Source: DASSHC01 sp035693105 (GTDB taxonomy: Bacteria > Chloroflexota > Chloroflexia > Thermomicrobiales > Thermomicrobiaceae). From it: 5,181 nt of DNA. Of the stretch, positions 1 through 5,181 are shown one piece after another (the first letter of the stretch is position 1; every line of letters starts with the position of its first letter). Under the pieces are notes generated by a model that was not told the origin of the DNA, did no database searches, and worked only from the letters and a program-made list of their open reading frames with translations. Made by a program: the position numbers and the translations under genes. The stretch spans positions 1 to 5,181 of the forward strand of contig DASSHC010000144.1 in assembly GCA_035693105.1 (NCBI GenBank), written 5' to 3'.

Positions 1-576
1 CTCGACCGCCAGCGACCAGAGGTTGCGCAGCAGCGAGGGGTCGCTGATCGACTGAAAGTACGACTGGTGCCGGAAGATCAGATACCAGTTGGTGACGTAG
101 CCGAGCGCCGCCAGCGTATCGAGCCGCAGCTGGGCGAGATCGGCCCGCTTGAAGATGGCGGCGTAGGCCAGCGTGACCAGCAGCAACAGGTAGAGCGCCG
201 GCAGCAGGCGCCGCGCCCGGCGCAGCCAGAAGGCCGGCAGGTCGATCGTCTGGGAGCGGCGCCACTCGGCCAGCAGCAAGGCCGTGATCAGGTAGCCGCT
301 CAGCACGAAGAAGATGTCGACGCCCAAGAAGCCCGCCGGCAGCCAGCCCGGCCGCGCGTGGTAGACGATCACCGCCAGGACGGCGACTCCGCGGATGCCG
401 TCGAGCGCCGGGAGATAGGGCAGCCGCACGCGCGCGCCCGGTGCGGCGTCCCGGTCGGGGCGCCGCACCGGCGCGGGGGTCGCGTAGTAGTGCTGCCAGA
501 ATGCGCTGGCCTGGGGCGGCCGGCCCGCCGGCCCCGCGGCGTGCCCCACCTGTTCCTCCCCGGATCCCTGCTCCAT
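1..576 (-). CDS. Acyltransferase-3 (OafA/YrhL-type) integral membrane acyltransferase, N-terminal part
   Basis: The reverse strand reads open from the ATG at 576 to the window edge (192 codons, cut at the 3' end). Residues 58-73 hold the family signature LDGIRG...YH with Arg62 and His73 exactly eleven apart, the RX10H motif that carries the putative catalytic His of acyltransferase-3 proteins. It is followed by GFLGVDIFFVLSGYLIT (82-98) and the basic segment LRRARRLLPAL (118-128). Hydrophobic segments lie near 60-75, 82-104, 123-142 and 153-168, and the last visible residues, LWSLAVE, are the start of the conserved LWSLAVEEQF motif. Family members move acyl groups (often acetyl) onto cell-surface sugars, peptidoglycan or macrolides across the inner membrane; the substrate cannot be told here. 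The first about 50 residues are a Pro/Gly/Arg-rich, probably cytoplasmic tail. An in-frame TGA at 613-615 limits the start. A GTG at 549 (codon 10) has the better ribosome site and may be the true start. Confidence 0.9.
   Translation of the reverse strand, partial: MEQGSGEEQVGHAAGPAGRPPQASAFWQHYYATPAPVRRPDRDAAPGARVRLPYLPALDGIRGVAVLAVIVYHARPGWLPAGFLGVDIFFVLSGYLITALLLAEWRRSQTIDLPAFWLRRARRLLPALYLLLLVTLAYAAIFKRADLAQLRLDTLAALGYVTNWYLIFRHQSYFQSISDPSLLRNLWSLAVE
547..561 (-). promoter_or_regulatory. Shine-Dalgarno plus GTG, alternative start of the acyltransferase
   Basis: On the minus strand GGGGAGG (561-555) is followed by five bases and then an in-frame GTG (549-547). This is a much better ribosome site than the GGCGGG directly abutting the upstream ATG at 576. 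If it is used, the protein loses nine residues and no conserved motif. Confidence 0.45.
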
Positions 577-661
577 CCCGCCGTGATTCCCCAATGCGCA
601 CCCAGCGCCGGCTCACGTCCGAGCGCTACCCGCCGCGCCCCGCCCGCCACGCCCTCGTCAG

Positions 662-747
662 CCTGAGCCGCAGCCAAGGATCTCTCTGAATCGTGGAGCA
701 AGAGTGGCGCAGCAAGGCAGAGGAGATCCTTCGGCTGCGGCCTCAGG
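662..747. repeat. Imperfect inverted repeat, hairpin-forming, likely dispersed element
   Basis: The left arm (662-684, 23 bases) and right arm (723-747, 25 bases) are reverse complements with no substitutions and only two single-base gaps (one extra base in each of two places in the right arm). The spacer is 38 bases, and its edges can extend the stem by TCTG (685-688) with CAGA (718-721). It lies between the S9 peptidase stop and the acyltransferase start. No ORF in it looks real. The arm sequence, of the type ATCCTTCGGCTGCGGCCTCA followed by GGATGACA, resembles short palindromic sequences I recall as scattered between genes in several high-GC bacterial genomes. Dispersal in this genome is inference. 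No T-run follows either arm, so it is not a classic intrinsic terminator, though it could end or stabilise transcripts. Confidence 0.7.
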
Positions 748-812
748 ATGACAGGGGTGGGGCCTCAGCGCCTGCCCTGAGCTTTGCGATTTCCCCGCCG
801 CACGAGCCACTA

Positions 813-834
813 CGCTCTCCAGTGCGCGAGAGCG
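813..834 (-). terminator. Small hairpin downstream of the S9 peptidase gene
   Basis: CGCTCTC (813-819) and GAGAGCG (828-834) form a perfect 7-bp stem with an 8-base loop. On the S9 peptidase transcript it begins 28 bases after the TAG stop (865-863). There is no U-tract after it, so it is at best a weak or Rho-assisted terminator or an RNA-stability hairpin. In such GC-rich sequence a 7-bp stem can also arise by chance. Confidence 0.25.
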
Positions 835-862
835 AGCGAACGTCACAGCCGCGGATCACCAT

Positions 863-2779
863 CTACTTCAGCCAGCGGTCGTACCACGCGATCACCCGGC
901 GCAGGATGTCGCGCTGGTGGGCGCGCTCGCGCACCCCGTGCGGCTCGCGCGGGTAGACCACGAGTTGCGTGGGCACGCCGCGCTCGCGCAGCGCGCGCTC
1001 GAAGCCGATCGCCTGCGTCACCGGCACGCGCTCGTCGTTCTTGCCGTGCAGCATCAGGAGTGGCGTCTCAGCCCGCCCCGCGTAGGAGATGGGCGAGATG
1101 GCGGCGGCACGGTGCGGGCCGGGGCCGTCCCAGGGGCGGTCGCCGCCGAGCGCCGCCTCGAAGGTCGACATGTCGCTGGTCATGGTCATCATGCCCCAGT
1201 CGCTGACCCCGGCGCCCATCACCCCGGCCTTGAAGCGGCTCGTTTGCGTCACCGCCCAGGCGGTCATGAAGCCGCCCTGGCTCCAGCCGCCAATGCCCAG
1301 CCGCGCGGGGTCGGCGATGCCGCGCTCGATGGCCGCGTCGACCCCCGAGAGCACGTCGGGGAAGTCGCCCTCGCCGACGTTGCCGCGGGCGTGCATGGCG
1401 AAGGTGTTGCCGTGCCCCAGCCCACCGCGGTAGTTCGGCATCAGCACGGCGTAGCCGTGCGCCGCCAGCCACTGCGCCCAGTTCAGCGGGCGCAGGTTCC
1501 AGCCGTTGGCCGAGCGTCCGTAGGGACCGCCGTGCACCAGCACCACCAGCGGCAGCGGACCATCCGGCGCGTGCGGCGGGCGGATCAGCACACCGTCGAG
1601 CGGCAGCCCGTCGGGCGCGGTCCAGAAGAAGGGCTCCTGCCTACCGAACTCGAACTCACGCAGCGCCGCGTGGTGCTGGCTGAGCGGCCGCAGCGCGCCG
1701 AGCTGGCCGCCGTACAGCTCCGGCGGCTGGTTGCCGCTGCTCTGCACCACCGCCAGCTTCACCGCGCCAGCGACCACGCGCACGTCGAACGGGCCGAGGT
1801 CGCCGTCCTCGGGCGCGTAGAGCAGCTCCCGCGCGCCGCTCGCGGTATCGACCCACTCCAGCCGCGTGCTCAATCCCTCGGCCACGCTAATGACCACCCG
1901 ACCCGCGCCAGGCACCGGCTCCAGCCCGACGACGCAGCACTCGTCCGCGGCGCTGGGCCCCAGCACGTGTGGCGTGCCGCCCGCCGCGTCGACCGCGTAG
2001 AGGGTGAAGGAGGCCTGCGGCAGCGGGTCGTGCGAGCCGATGAAGAGAAGCCGGCTTCCGTCGTCGCTCCAGGTCAGCCGGTGCGCCGACCAGCCATTCG
2101 CCTCGTCCACCACCGTCGTCTGCTGCGCGGGGTGATCGACCACGATGGTCGCGATCCGCGCCCGCAGGGCCGACTCCAGCTCGGGCGTGCGCCAGGCGAT
2201 GAAGGCGATGCGCGCGCCATCGGGCGACCAGGCCAGCTCGGCCAGGTGCGACTGGGCGGTCGGCAGTGTGCTGACCTCGCCGCTCGCCAGGTCGAGCAAA
2301 TGCAGGCGCGCCGGCTTCCAGTCCTCGCCGTAGACCTCGGCGTCGTCGCGCTCGCGCTCGCGCCGCTCGTCCTCCTCGGTCGGCTCGTCGGGCGCCAGGA
2401 AGGCGATGCGCCGGCCATCCGGCGACCAGGCGAAGCTGGCGATGCCGCGCTTGCGCTCGACCAGCGGCTCGGCCTCGCCGCCATCATGCGGCATGCGGTA
2501 GAGCGCCGCCACGCCCGGCTTGGCCCGCTCCGAGAGGAAGGCCAGGCCCCGGCCGTCGGGCGACCAGCGCGGGCGCTCGTCGCGCCCCTGGCCCCGAGTG
2601 ACCTGCCGCGCCGGCGCGCCGCCGTCGAGCGGCGCCAGCCAGATGGCGCCCTCGGCGTCCTTCGCGCGCCCGTAGGGCGTGGCGACGTAGGCCACCTGCC
2701 GCCCGTCGGGCGCGATCCGGGGATCCTCCGGGAACGAGAGCGAGACGATCAGCTCGGCCAATTCTTCGAGCGCGGGCAT
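863..2779 (-). CDS. S9 family serine peptidase (prolyl oligopeptidase / acylaminoacyl-peptidase type)
   Basis: This is a complete 638-residue protein. The N-terminal half is a beta-propeller with PD40/TolB-like blade motifs: APDGRQVAYVA (23-33), WSPDGRGLAFLS (72-83), WSPDGRRIAFLA (118-129), WSPDGARIAFIA (184-195) and the degenerate WSDDGSRLLFIG (237-248). A very acidic/basic insert lies at 131-154. The C-terminal half (about 385-638) is an alpha/beta-hydrolase peptidase domain with HGGP (416-419, oxyanion region), nucleophile Ser500 in GGWSQGG, Asp582 in GKNDERVP and His614 in EPHG, so the triad is complete. The family cleaves short peptides or removes N-acylated residues, the propeller limiting access. 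No signal peptide is seen, so it is probably cytoplasmic. The ATG at 2779 is chosen because AAGGA lies 8 bases upstream; the frame stays open to 3088, but that extension lacks family similarity and overlaps the divergent gene. A lone acyltransferase lies downstream after 286 bases. S9C versus DPP-like subfamily is not certain. Confidence 0.93.
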   Translation of the reverse strand: MPALEELAELIVSLSFPEDPRIAPDGRQVAYVATPYGRAKDAEGAIWLAPLDGGAPARQVTRGQGRDERPRWSPDGRGLAFLSERAKPGVAALYRMPHDGGEAEPLVERKRGIASFAWSPDGRRIAFLAPDEPTEEDERRERERDDAEVYGEDWKPARLHLLDLASGEVSTLPTAQSHLAELAWSPDGARIAFIAWRTPELESALRARIATIVVDHPAQQTTVVDEANGWSAHRLTWSDDGSRLLFIGSHDPLPQASFTLYAVDAAGGTPHVLGPSAADECCVVGLEPVPGAGRVVISVAEGLSTRLEWVDTASGARELLYAPEDGDLGPFDVRVVAGAVKLAVVQSSGNQPPELYGGQLGALRPLSQHHAALREFEFGRQEPFFWTAPDGLPLDGVLIRPPHAPDGPLPLVVLVHGGPYGRSANGWNLRPLNWAQWLAAHGYAVLMPNYRGGLGHGNTFAMHARGNVGEGDFPDVLSGVDAAIERGIADPARLGIGGWSQGGFMTAWAVTQTSRFKAGVMGAGVSDWGMMTMTSDMSTFEAALGGDRPWDGPGPHRAAAISPISYAGRAETPLLMLHGKNDERVPVTQAIGFERALRERGVPTQLVVYPREPHGVRERAHQRDILRRVIAWYDRWLK

Positions 2780-2807
2780 CGCGGCGTTCCTTTCGTGTGC
2801 GTCGGGC

Positions 2808-2821
2808 GGCAAGCGCTTTCC
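2808..2821. promoter_or_regulatory. Operator-like palindrome GGnAAGCGCTTnCC
   Basis: GGCAAGCGCTTTCC has 12 of 14 positions in dyad symmetry around a central CG. This is the general shape of LacI-family operators, and it matches the CcpA/cre-type TGAAAGCGCTTTCA at 11 of 14 positions. It sits between the candidate -10 element (2830-2835) and the S9 peptidase start (2779), a usual place for repressor binding. No regulator gene is in the window, so a binding protein is inference, and the dyad is short enough to be chance. Confidence 0.3.
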
Positions 2822-2829
2822 TGCGGCAG

Positions 2830-2838
2830 AGGATAGCA
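2830..2838 (-). promoter_or_regulatory. Candidate extended -10 promoter for the S9 peptidase
   Basis: On the minus strand TGCTATCCT reads as TGn followed by TATCCT, an extended -10 with 4 of 6 matches to TATAAT. It would place transcription start near 2823, giving a leader of about 45 bases to the ATG at 2779. No convincing -35 box precedes it, which extended -10 promoters can tolerate. I found no comparable promoter for the divergent plus-strand gene in 2780-2918. Confidence 0.3.
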
Positions 2839-2918
2839 CCCGGCCCACTGGCGCGGGCGCGCCACGTCGTGTAGCCTGCGGCGCAGCACGCGGGCGCATC
2901 GGTGCGACGAGGGAGATC

Positions 2919-3764
2919 ATGCGGCGGTCCCTGGCGCTGCTGGCCGTCATCATCGCGCTGCAGTTGGGGCTGGCCGGCTGGCTGCTGGCCGACCACCGCC
3001 GCGGCGCGGCCGAGGCGCGGCTAGCGCCCGATCTGACCGTGGTCACGCCCAGCCACTGGCGGCCGGCGACGCTCGGCCGCCAAATCACCGTGATGACCTA
3101 CAACCTGCAAGAGGGCTTCTCGCGCGACGACCGCTTCGATCTGGAGCGCCAGGCAGCGGCGATCGAGGCGGAGCACCCCGACGTGGTGGTCGTGCAGGAG
3201 GTCAGCCGCGGCTGGCTGGTGGCGGCCGGGGCCGACGAAGTGCTCTGGCTCAGCCAGCGGCTGGGGATGCAAGCCGTCTTCGGCGCCAACTCCGACGACG
3301 GCCTCTGGGGCAACGCCATCCTCAGCCGCGCTCCGCTGCAGGACGCCGCGCGCGAGCAGTACACCACCACCCAGAATCTCAAGCGCTCGGTGGTCGCGGC
3401 GCGGGTCGACACCGCCGCCGGGCCGCTCTGGCTCTTCGGCACCCACCTCGACAACCCGGTCGGCGCCACTGACGTGCGCCTCTCGCAGACGCGCGAACTA
3501 ATCCGCTTCTGGAACAACCGCAGCCCGGCGCTCGTGCTTGGCGACCTCAACGCCGACCCCGGCGACCCGGTCTTTGGCTTGTTTACCAGCGCCGGGCTGG
3601 TGGATCTCGACCGGCAGCTGCCGCCCGGCGCCTCCACCTCCTCTGACCAGCGCCTGATCGACCACATCCTGGCCACGCCCAACCTCACGCTGCAGTCGAT
3701 CCGCGTCCCCGACACCTGGGCCTCAGATCACCGCCCCCTGGTGGCGCGCGTCAGCCTGCCATAA
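2919..3764 (+). CDS. Endonuclease/exonuclease/phosphatase (EEP) family protein, membrane-anchored or exported
   Basis: This 281-residue protein has the full set of EEP (DNase I-like) fold motifs: TYNLQEG (60-66, Asn62), QEV with metal-binding Glu94, GNAILSR (131-137), GTHLD with His176, GDLNADPGD with Asp209 and Asn211, RLIDHIL with Asp248, and the terminal ASDHRPLVA with Asp270-His271. These are the Mg2+-binding and catalytic positions of the family, which cleaves phosphodiester bonds in nucleic acids, phosphoinositides or sphingolipids. The precise substrate is not readable. Residues 4-24 are a hydrophobic stretch after MRR, so it is an exported protein or a signal-anchored one with the catalytic domain outside. 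There is no lipobox Cys. The ATG at 2919 follows GAGGGAG (2909-2915) by 3 bases. It diverges from the S9 peptidase gene and is probably cotranscribed with the HicB-like gene 34 bases downstream. Confidence 0.9.
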   Translation: MRRSLALLAVIIALQLGLAGWLLADHRRGAAEARLAPDLTVVTPSHWRPATLGRQITVMTYNLQEGFSRDDRFDLERQAAAIEAEHPDVVVVQEVSRGWLVAAGADEVLWLSQRLGMQAVFGANSDDGLWGNAILSRAPLQDAAREQYTTTQNLKRSVVAARVDTAAGPLWLFGTHLDNPVGATDVRLSQTRELIRFWNNRSPALVLGDLNADPGDPVFGLFTSAGLVDLDRQLPPGASTSSDQRLIDHILATPNLTLQSIRVPDTWASDHRPLVARVSLP

Positions 3765-3798
3765 TGAGGGGTGATGTACGAGCGAAAGCGAGTTGGTT

Positions 3799-4032
3799 AT
3801 GGACGACGCTGAAGAGTTCACCATCATTCTCGAACCAACCGAGACCGGATACTCGGCCTACTCCCCGGATGTCGAGGGCGTATACGCGACGGGACGAACG
3901 ATCGAGGAAGCCGTGGCGGAGATGCGGGACGCGATCGCCTTCCACCTCGCCGGCTTGACGGAAGCCGAGAAGGCGTACCACGTCCACTCGTCGATTGTGC
4001 ACCGTGTTCGGATCGAGCCCGGCAATTGCTAA
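3799..4032 (+). CDS. HicB-like (UPF0150) small protein, orphan antitoxin-type
   Basis: This 77-residue protein matches the N-terminal HicB/UPF0150 fold: a beta-strand FTIILEPTETGYSAYSPDVEG (7-27), then the typical TGRTIEEA (31-38) and helix VAEMRDAIAFHLAGL (39-53). HicB proteins neutralise the HicA mRNA interferase and usually repress their own operon through a C-terminal helix-turn-helix or ribbon-helix-helix domain. Here that domain is absent and the protein ends soon after the fold. No HicA-like reading frame lies on either side, so it is an orphan; many UPF0150 proteins are, and their role is unknown. The frame has a stop at 3772-3774, leaving ATG 3799 (preceded by AGCGAG, 6 bases away) or TTG 3793 as start; ATG is preferred. 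The gene looks less GC-rich than its neighbours, which suggests transfer. Confidence 0.8.
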   Translation: MDDAEEFTIILEPTETGYSAYSPDVEGVYATGRTIEEAVAEMRDAIAFHLAGLTEAEKAYHVHSSIVHRVRIEPGNC

Positions 4033-4100
4033 AGAGGATTGCCCAGCCGCATCGCGTTGCGGAACAGGATCCTACCTTGGGAACATGACGTAGGGGAACC

Positions 4101-4175
4101 GGGCGGACACAGGGGTCTGCTCCTACAGGGAATACGCCGTGCCCATCCTGTAGGGGCAGACTCCTGTGTCTGCCC
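4101..4175 (+). repeat. 27-bp hairpin inverted repeat between convergent genes
   Basis: The left arm (4101-4127) and right arm (4149-4175) are 27 bases each with 24 matching positions and a 21-base loop. The three differing pairs (4105/4171, 4114/4162, 4121/4155) are all G-U or U-G in plus-strand RNA, so that transcript can pair along the whole stem. On the minus strand they become C-A mismatches. The element begins 68 bases after the HicB-like stop and ends 11 bases before the minus-strand MlrC-like stop at 4187. It could act as a shared transcript end for the convergent genes, but no T-run follows either arm. Arms of the type GGGCAGACACAGGAGTCTGC recall palindromes I have seen scattered between genes in several bacterial genomes, so a dispersed repeat is the favoured reading. 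GTAGGGG at 4090-4096 repeats at 4150-4156 and could pair instead with 4120-4126. Confidence 0.75.
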
Positions 4176-4186
4176 TGCTTCGGCCA

Positions 4187-5181
4187 TCACCGGGCTTTAT
4201 CGACGCCGCCTGTCCCCGTCCAGTCGACCTCGTCCAGCGGCCAGATCGGGCGGCGCAGGTGGCGGAAGTCGAGGCGCGAGAGGTCGGAGCCGGTGATGCC
4301 GGGGCCCTCGACCAGGATCACCCGCTCGGCGATCGGCTCGAAGGCGGCGCGGAAGTGCCCCTTCCCCTTGAGCGCGATCACCCGGCGCGCGGTCGGCTCG
4401 ATGCCGAAGGCGCGGAACACGTTGAGGTCGATCGGCGTCTCGGCCCGCTCGCAGACCAGCACCTCGATCCCGTTGACCACCAGCACCACCACTCGCCCCA
4501 GGTCGACCTCGACCCCGGCGTGCATCGGCCCGGCGTTGACGTAGCGGCCGTCGGCGATGACCCGCACCCGCCCGCTCAGCAGCAGCGGCTCGCCGTGGCG
4601 CGTGTCGGTCTTGCCGCCCAGGTGGAGCTGTACCTCGCGCCCCAGGCCGGCGTCGATGCAGCGAGCCACCGACTCCGGGTCCTTGATCAGCGCCAGGGCG
4701 GCGTCGTGGACGTCCTGCTGTAGGAGGAAGCGCAGGAGCTCCGTACCGTCGCCGGGGCCGCCGGTCCAGGGGTTGTCGGCGATGTCGACCAGCAGCAGCG
4801 GCCCGCGCTCGCTCTGCTGGATGGCCTCGATCGCCTCCTCCCAGGTGTGCACCCCGCCGAGGAAGCCGGCGCGGCGCTCCCAGGCGAGCATCGCCAACTC
4901 GCCGGCCAGGCGCTCGGCCAGCTCCGGCTGGTCGTCGGTCGTCACCAGCACGCTGAAGCCGGCCTCGGCCACGTCGGCTGGCGGGAAGCCGCCGGCCACG
5001 GTGATGTTGACCACCCCGCGCACCTGCTCCAGCTCGTGGGCGCGGTCGAAGATCGAGCGCATCGGCTCGCGCTCGGTGGTCATGTTCTGCGAGGTCGGCA
5101 GCATCGGCGGCTTCACCAGCGCGGGCGTCGGGTGAAGCGTGCCCGCCAGCAGCGCGGCCAGGATGCCGGCCGCCTCGCCGC
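4187..5181 (-). CDS. M81 family metallopeptidase (MlrC-like), C-terminal part
   Basis: The reverse strand is open from the window edge to TGA at 4189-4187, showing 330 residues; the 5' end lies outside. It matches MlrC (microcystinase) homologues throughout: VKPPMLPTSQNMTT (22-35), ITVAGGFPPADV (59-70) with the following SVLVTTDD (76-83), VDIADNPWTGGPGDGT (131-146) at the start of the MlrC C-terminal domain, DPESVARCIDAGLG (167-180), LHLGGKTD (185-192), and the HFRAAFEPIAE block (275-285) near the end. Characterised MlrC hydrolyses linearised microcystin peptides, and the family is thought to be Zn-dependent. The N-terminal domain with most metal ligands is largely outside, so catalytic competence cannot be judged. 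Members run to about 490-500 residues, so about a third is missing. The substrate in this organism is unknown. The reading frame is intact, and it is convergent with the HicB-like gene. Confidence 0.9.
   Translation of the reverse strand, partial: GEAAGILAALLAGTLHPTPALVKPPMLPTSQNMTTEREPMRSIFDRAHELEQVRGVVNITVAGGFPPADVAEAGFSVLVTTDDQPELAERLAGELAMLAWERRAGFLGGVHTWEEAIEAIQQSERGPLLLVDIADNPWTGGPGDGTELLRFLLQQDVHDAALALIKDPESVARCIDAGLGREVQLHLGGKTDTRHGEPLLLSGRVRVIADGRYVNAGPMHAGVEVDLGRVVVLVVNGIEVLVCERAETPIDLNVFRAFGIEPTARRVIALKGKGHFRAAFEPIAERVILVEGPGITGSDLSRLDFRHLRRPIWPLDEVDWTGTGGVDKAR

Noticed and set aside
67..666. Plus-strand 199-residue open frame opposite the acyltransferase
   Set aside because: Gln/Arg/Pro-rich shadow; the minus strand carries the recognisable acyltransferase-3 motifs.
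917..2836. 639-residue plus-strand open frame antisense to the S9 peptidase
   Set aside because: It is the mirror of a very GC-rich coding gene. The product is Arg/Ala/His-rich with no motif, whereas the minus strand has a complete S9 peptidase with its catalytic triad.
2780..3088. N-terminal extension of the S9 peptidase frame by 103 residues
   Set aside because: The extension is low-complexity (Arg/Ser/Ala-rich), overlaps the EEP gene on the other strand, and a good ribosome site precedes ATG 2779.
3764..3958. Plus-strand frame beginning with a TAATG overlap with the EEP stop
   Set aside because: The overlap looks like a coupled gene start, but the product is Arg/Ser/Thr/Pro-rich, ends inside the HicB-like gene, and the HicB-like frame has clear family features.
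4047..4062. Small hairpin CCGCA/TGCGG after the HicB-like stop as terminator
   Set aside because: Only 5 bp with no T-run, not distinguishable from chance in this composition.
4039..4296. Possible HicA toxin or other small gene after the HicB-like gene
   Set aside because: The plus-strand frame here runs through the hairpin repeat into antisense of the MlrC-like gene and shows no HicA features.
4166..5135. Plus-strand frames opposite the MlrC-like gene
   Set aside because: These are shadows in GC-rich sequence; the minus frame matches MlrC from the edge to its stop.

Overview
This is a GC-rich (roughly 70%) chromosomal window with ordinary accessory metabolism: two peptidase-type genes, a membrane acyltransferase, a secreted or anchored endonuclease/phosphatase-fold protein and a small HicB-like protein. 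The composition, the S9C peptidase plus MlrC-like (M81) gene content and the two hairpin-type intergenic repeats would fit a high-GC Chloroflexota (for example Thermomicrobia/Sphaerobacter-like) or another high-GC soil or thermal lineage. No rRNA or other marker gene is present, so this placement is inference only.

Layout. On the minus strand at the left edge (1-576) is the N-terminal part of an acyltransferase-3 (OafA/YrhL) family membrane protein, cut by the window edge. A 286-base non-coding gap (577-862) follows, holding a strong imperfect inverted repeat (662-747) and a smaller hairpin (813-834). Next on the minus strand is a complete S9-family (prolyl oligopeptidase/acylaminoacyl peptidase type) serine peptidase of 638 residues (863-2779). 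A 139-base divergent intergenic region (2780-2918) separates it from a plus-strand pair: an endonuclease/exonuclease/phosphatase (EEP) family protein with an N-terminal membrane or signal segment (2919-3764), and 34 bases later a small HicB-like protein (3799-4032) with no HicA toxin next to it. A 154-base convergent gap (4033-4186) contains a 27-bp hairpin whose only three mismatches are all G-U pairs in plus-strand RNA. On the minus strand at the right edge is the C-terminal two thirds of an MlrC/M81-family metallopeptidase-like protein (4187-5181), with its 5' part outside the window.

How the parts relate. The S9 peptidase and the acyltransferase are codirectional but separated by a structured gap, so they are probably separate transcripts. 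The EEP and HicB-like genes are probably cotranscribed by position, although the HicB-like gene looks less GC-rich than its neighbours and may be a later arrival. The S9 peptidase (oligopeptides, N-acyl-peptides) and the M81 protein (linear or cyclic peptide hydrolysis in characterised members) could both serve peptide breakdown, but nothing in the sequence links them directly. I see no CRISPR array, tRNA, transposase, phage gene or evident new multi-gene system. The most noteworthy items are the two structured intergenic repeats, an operator-like palindrome downstream of the putative S9 promoter, and the orphan HicB.
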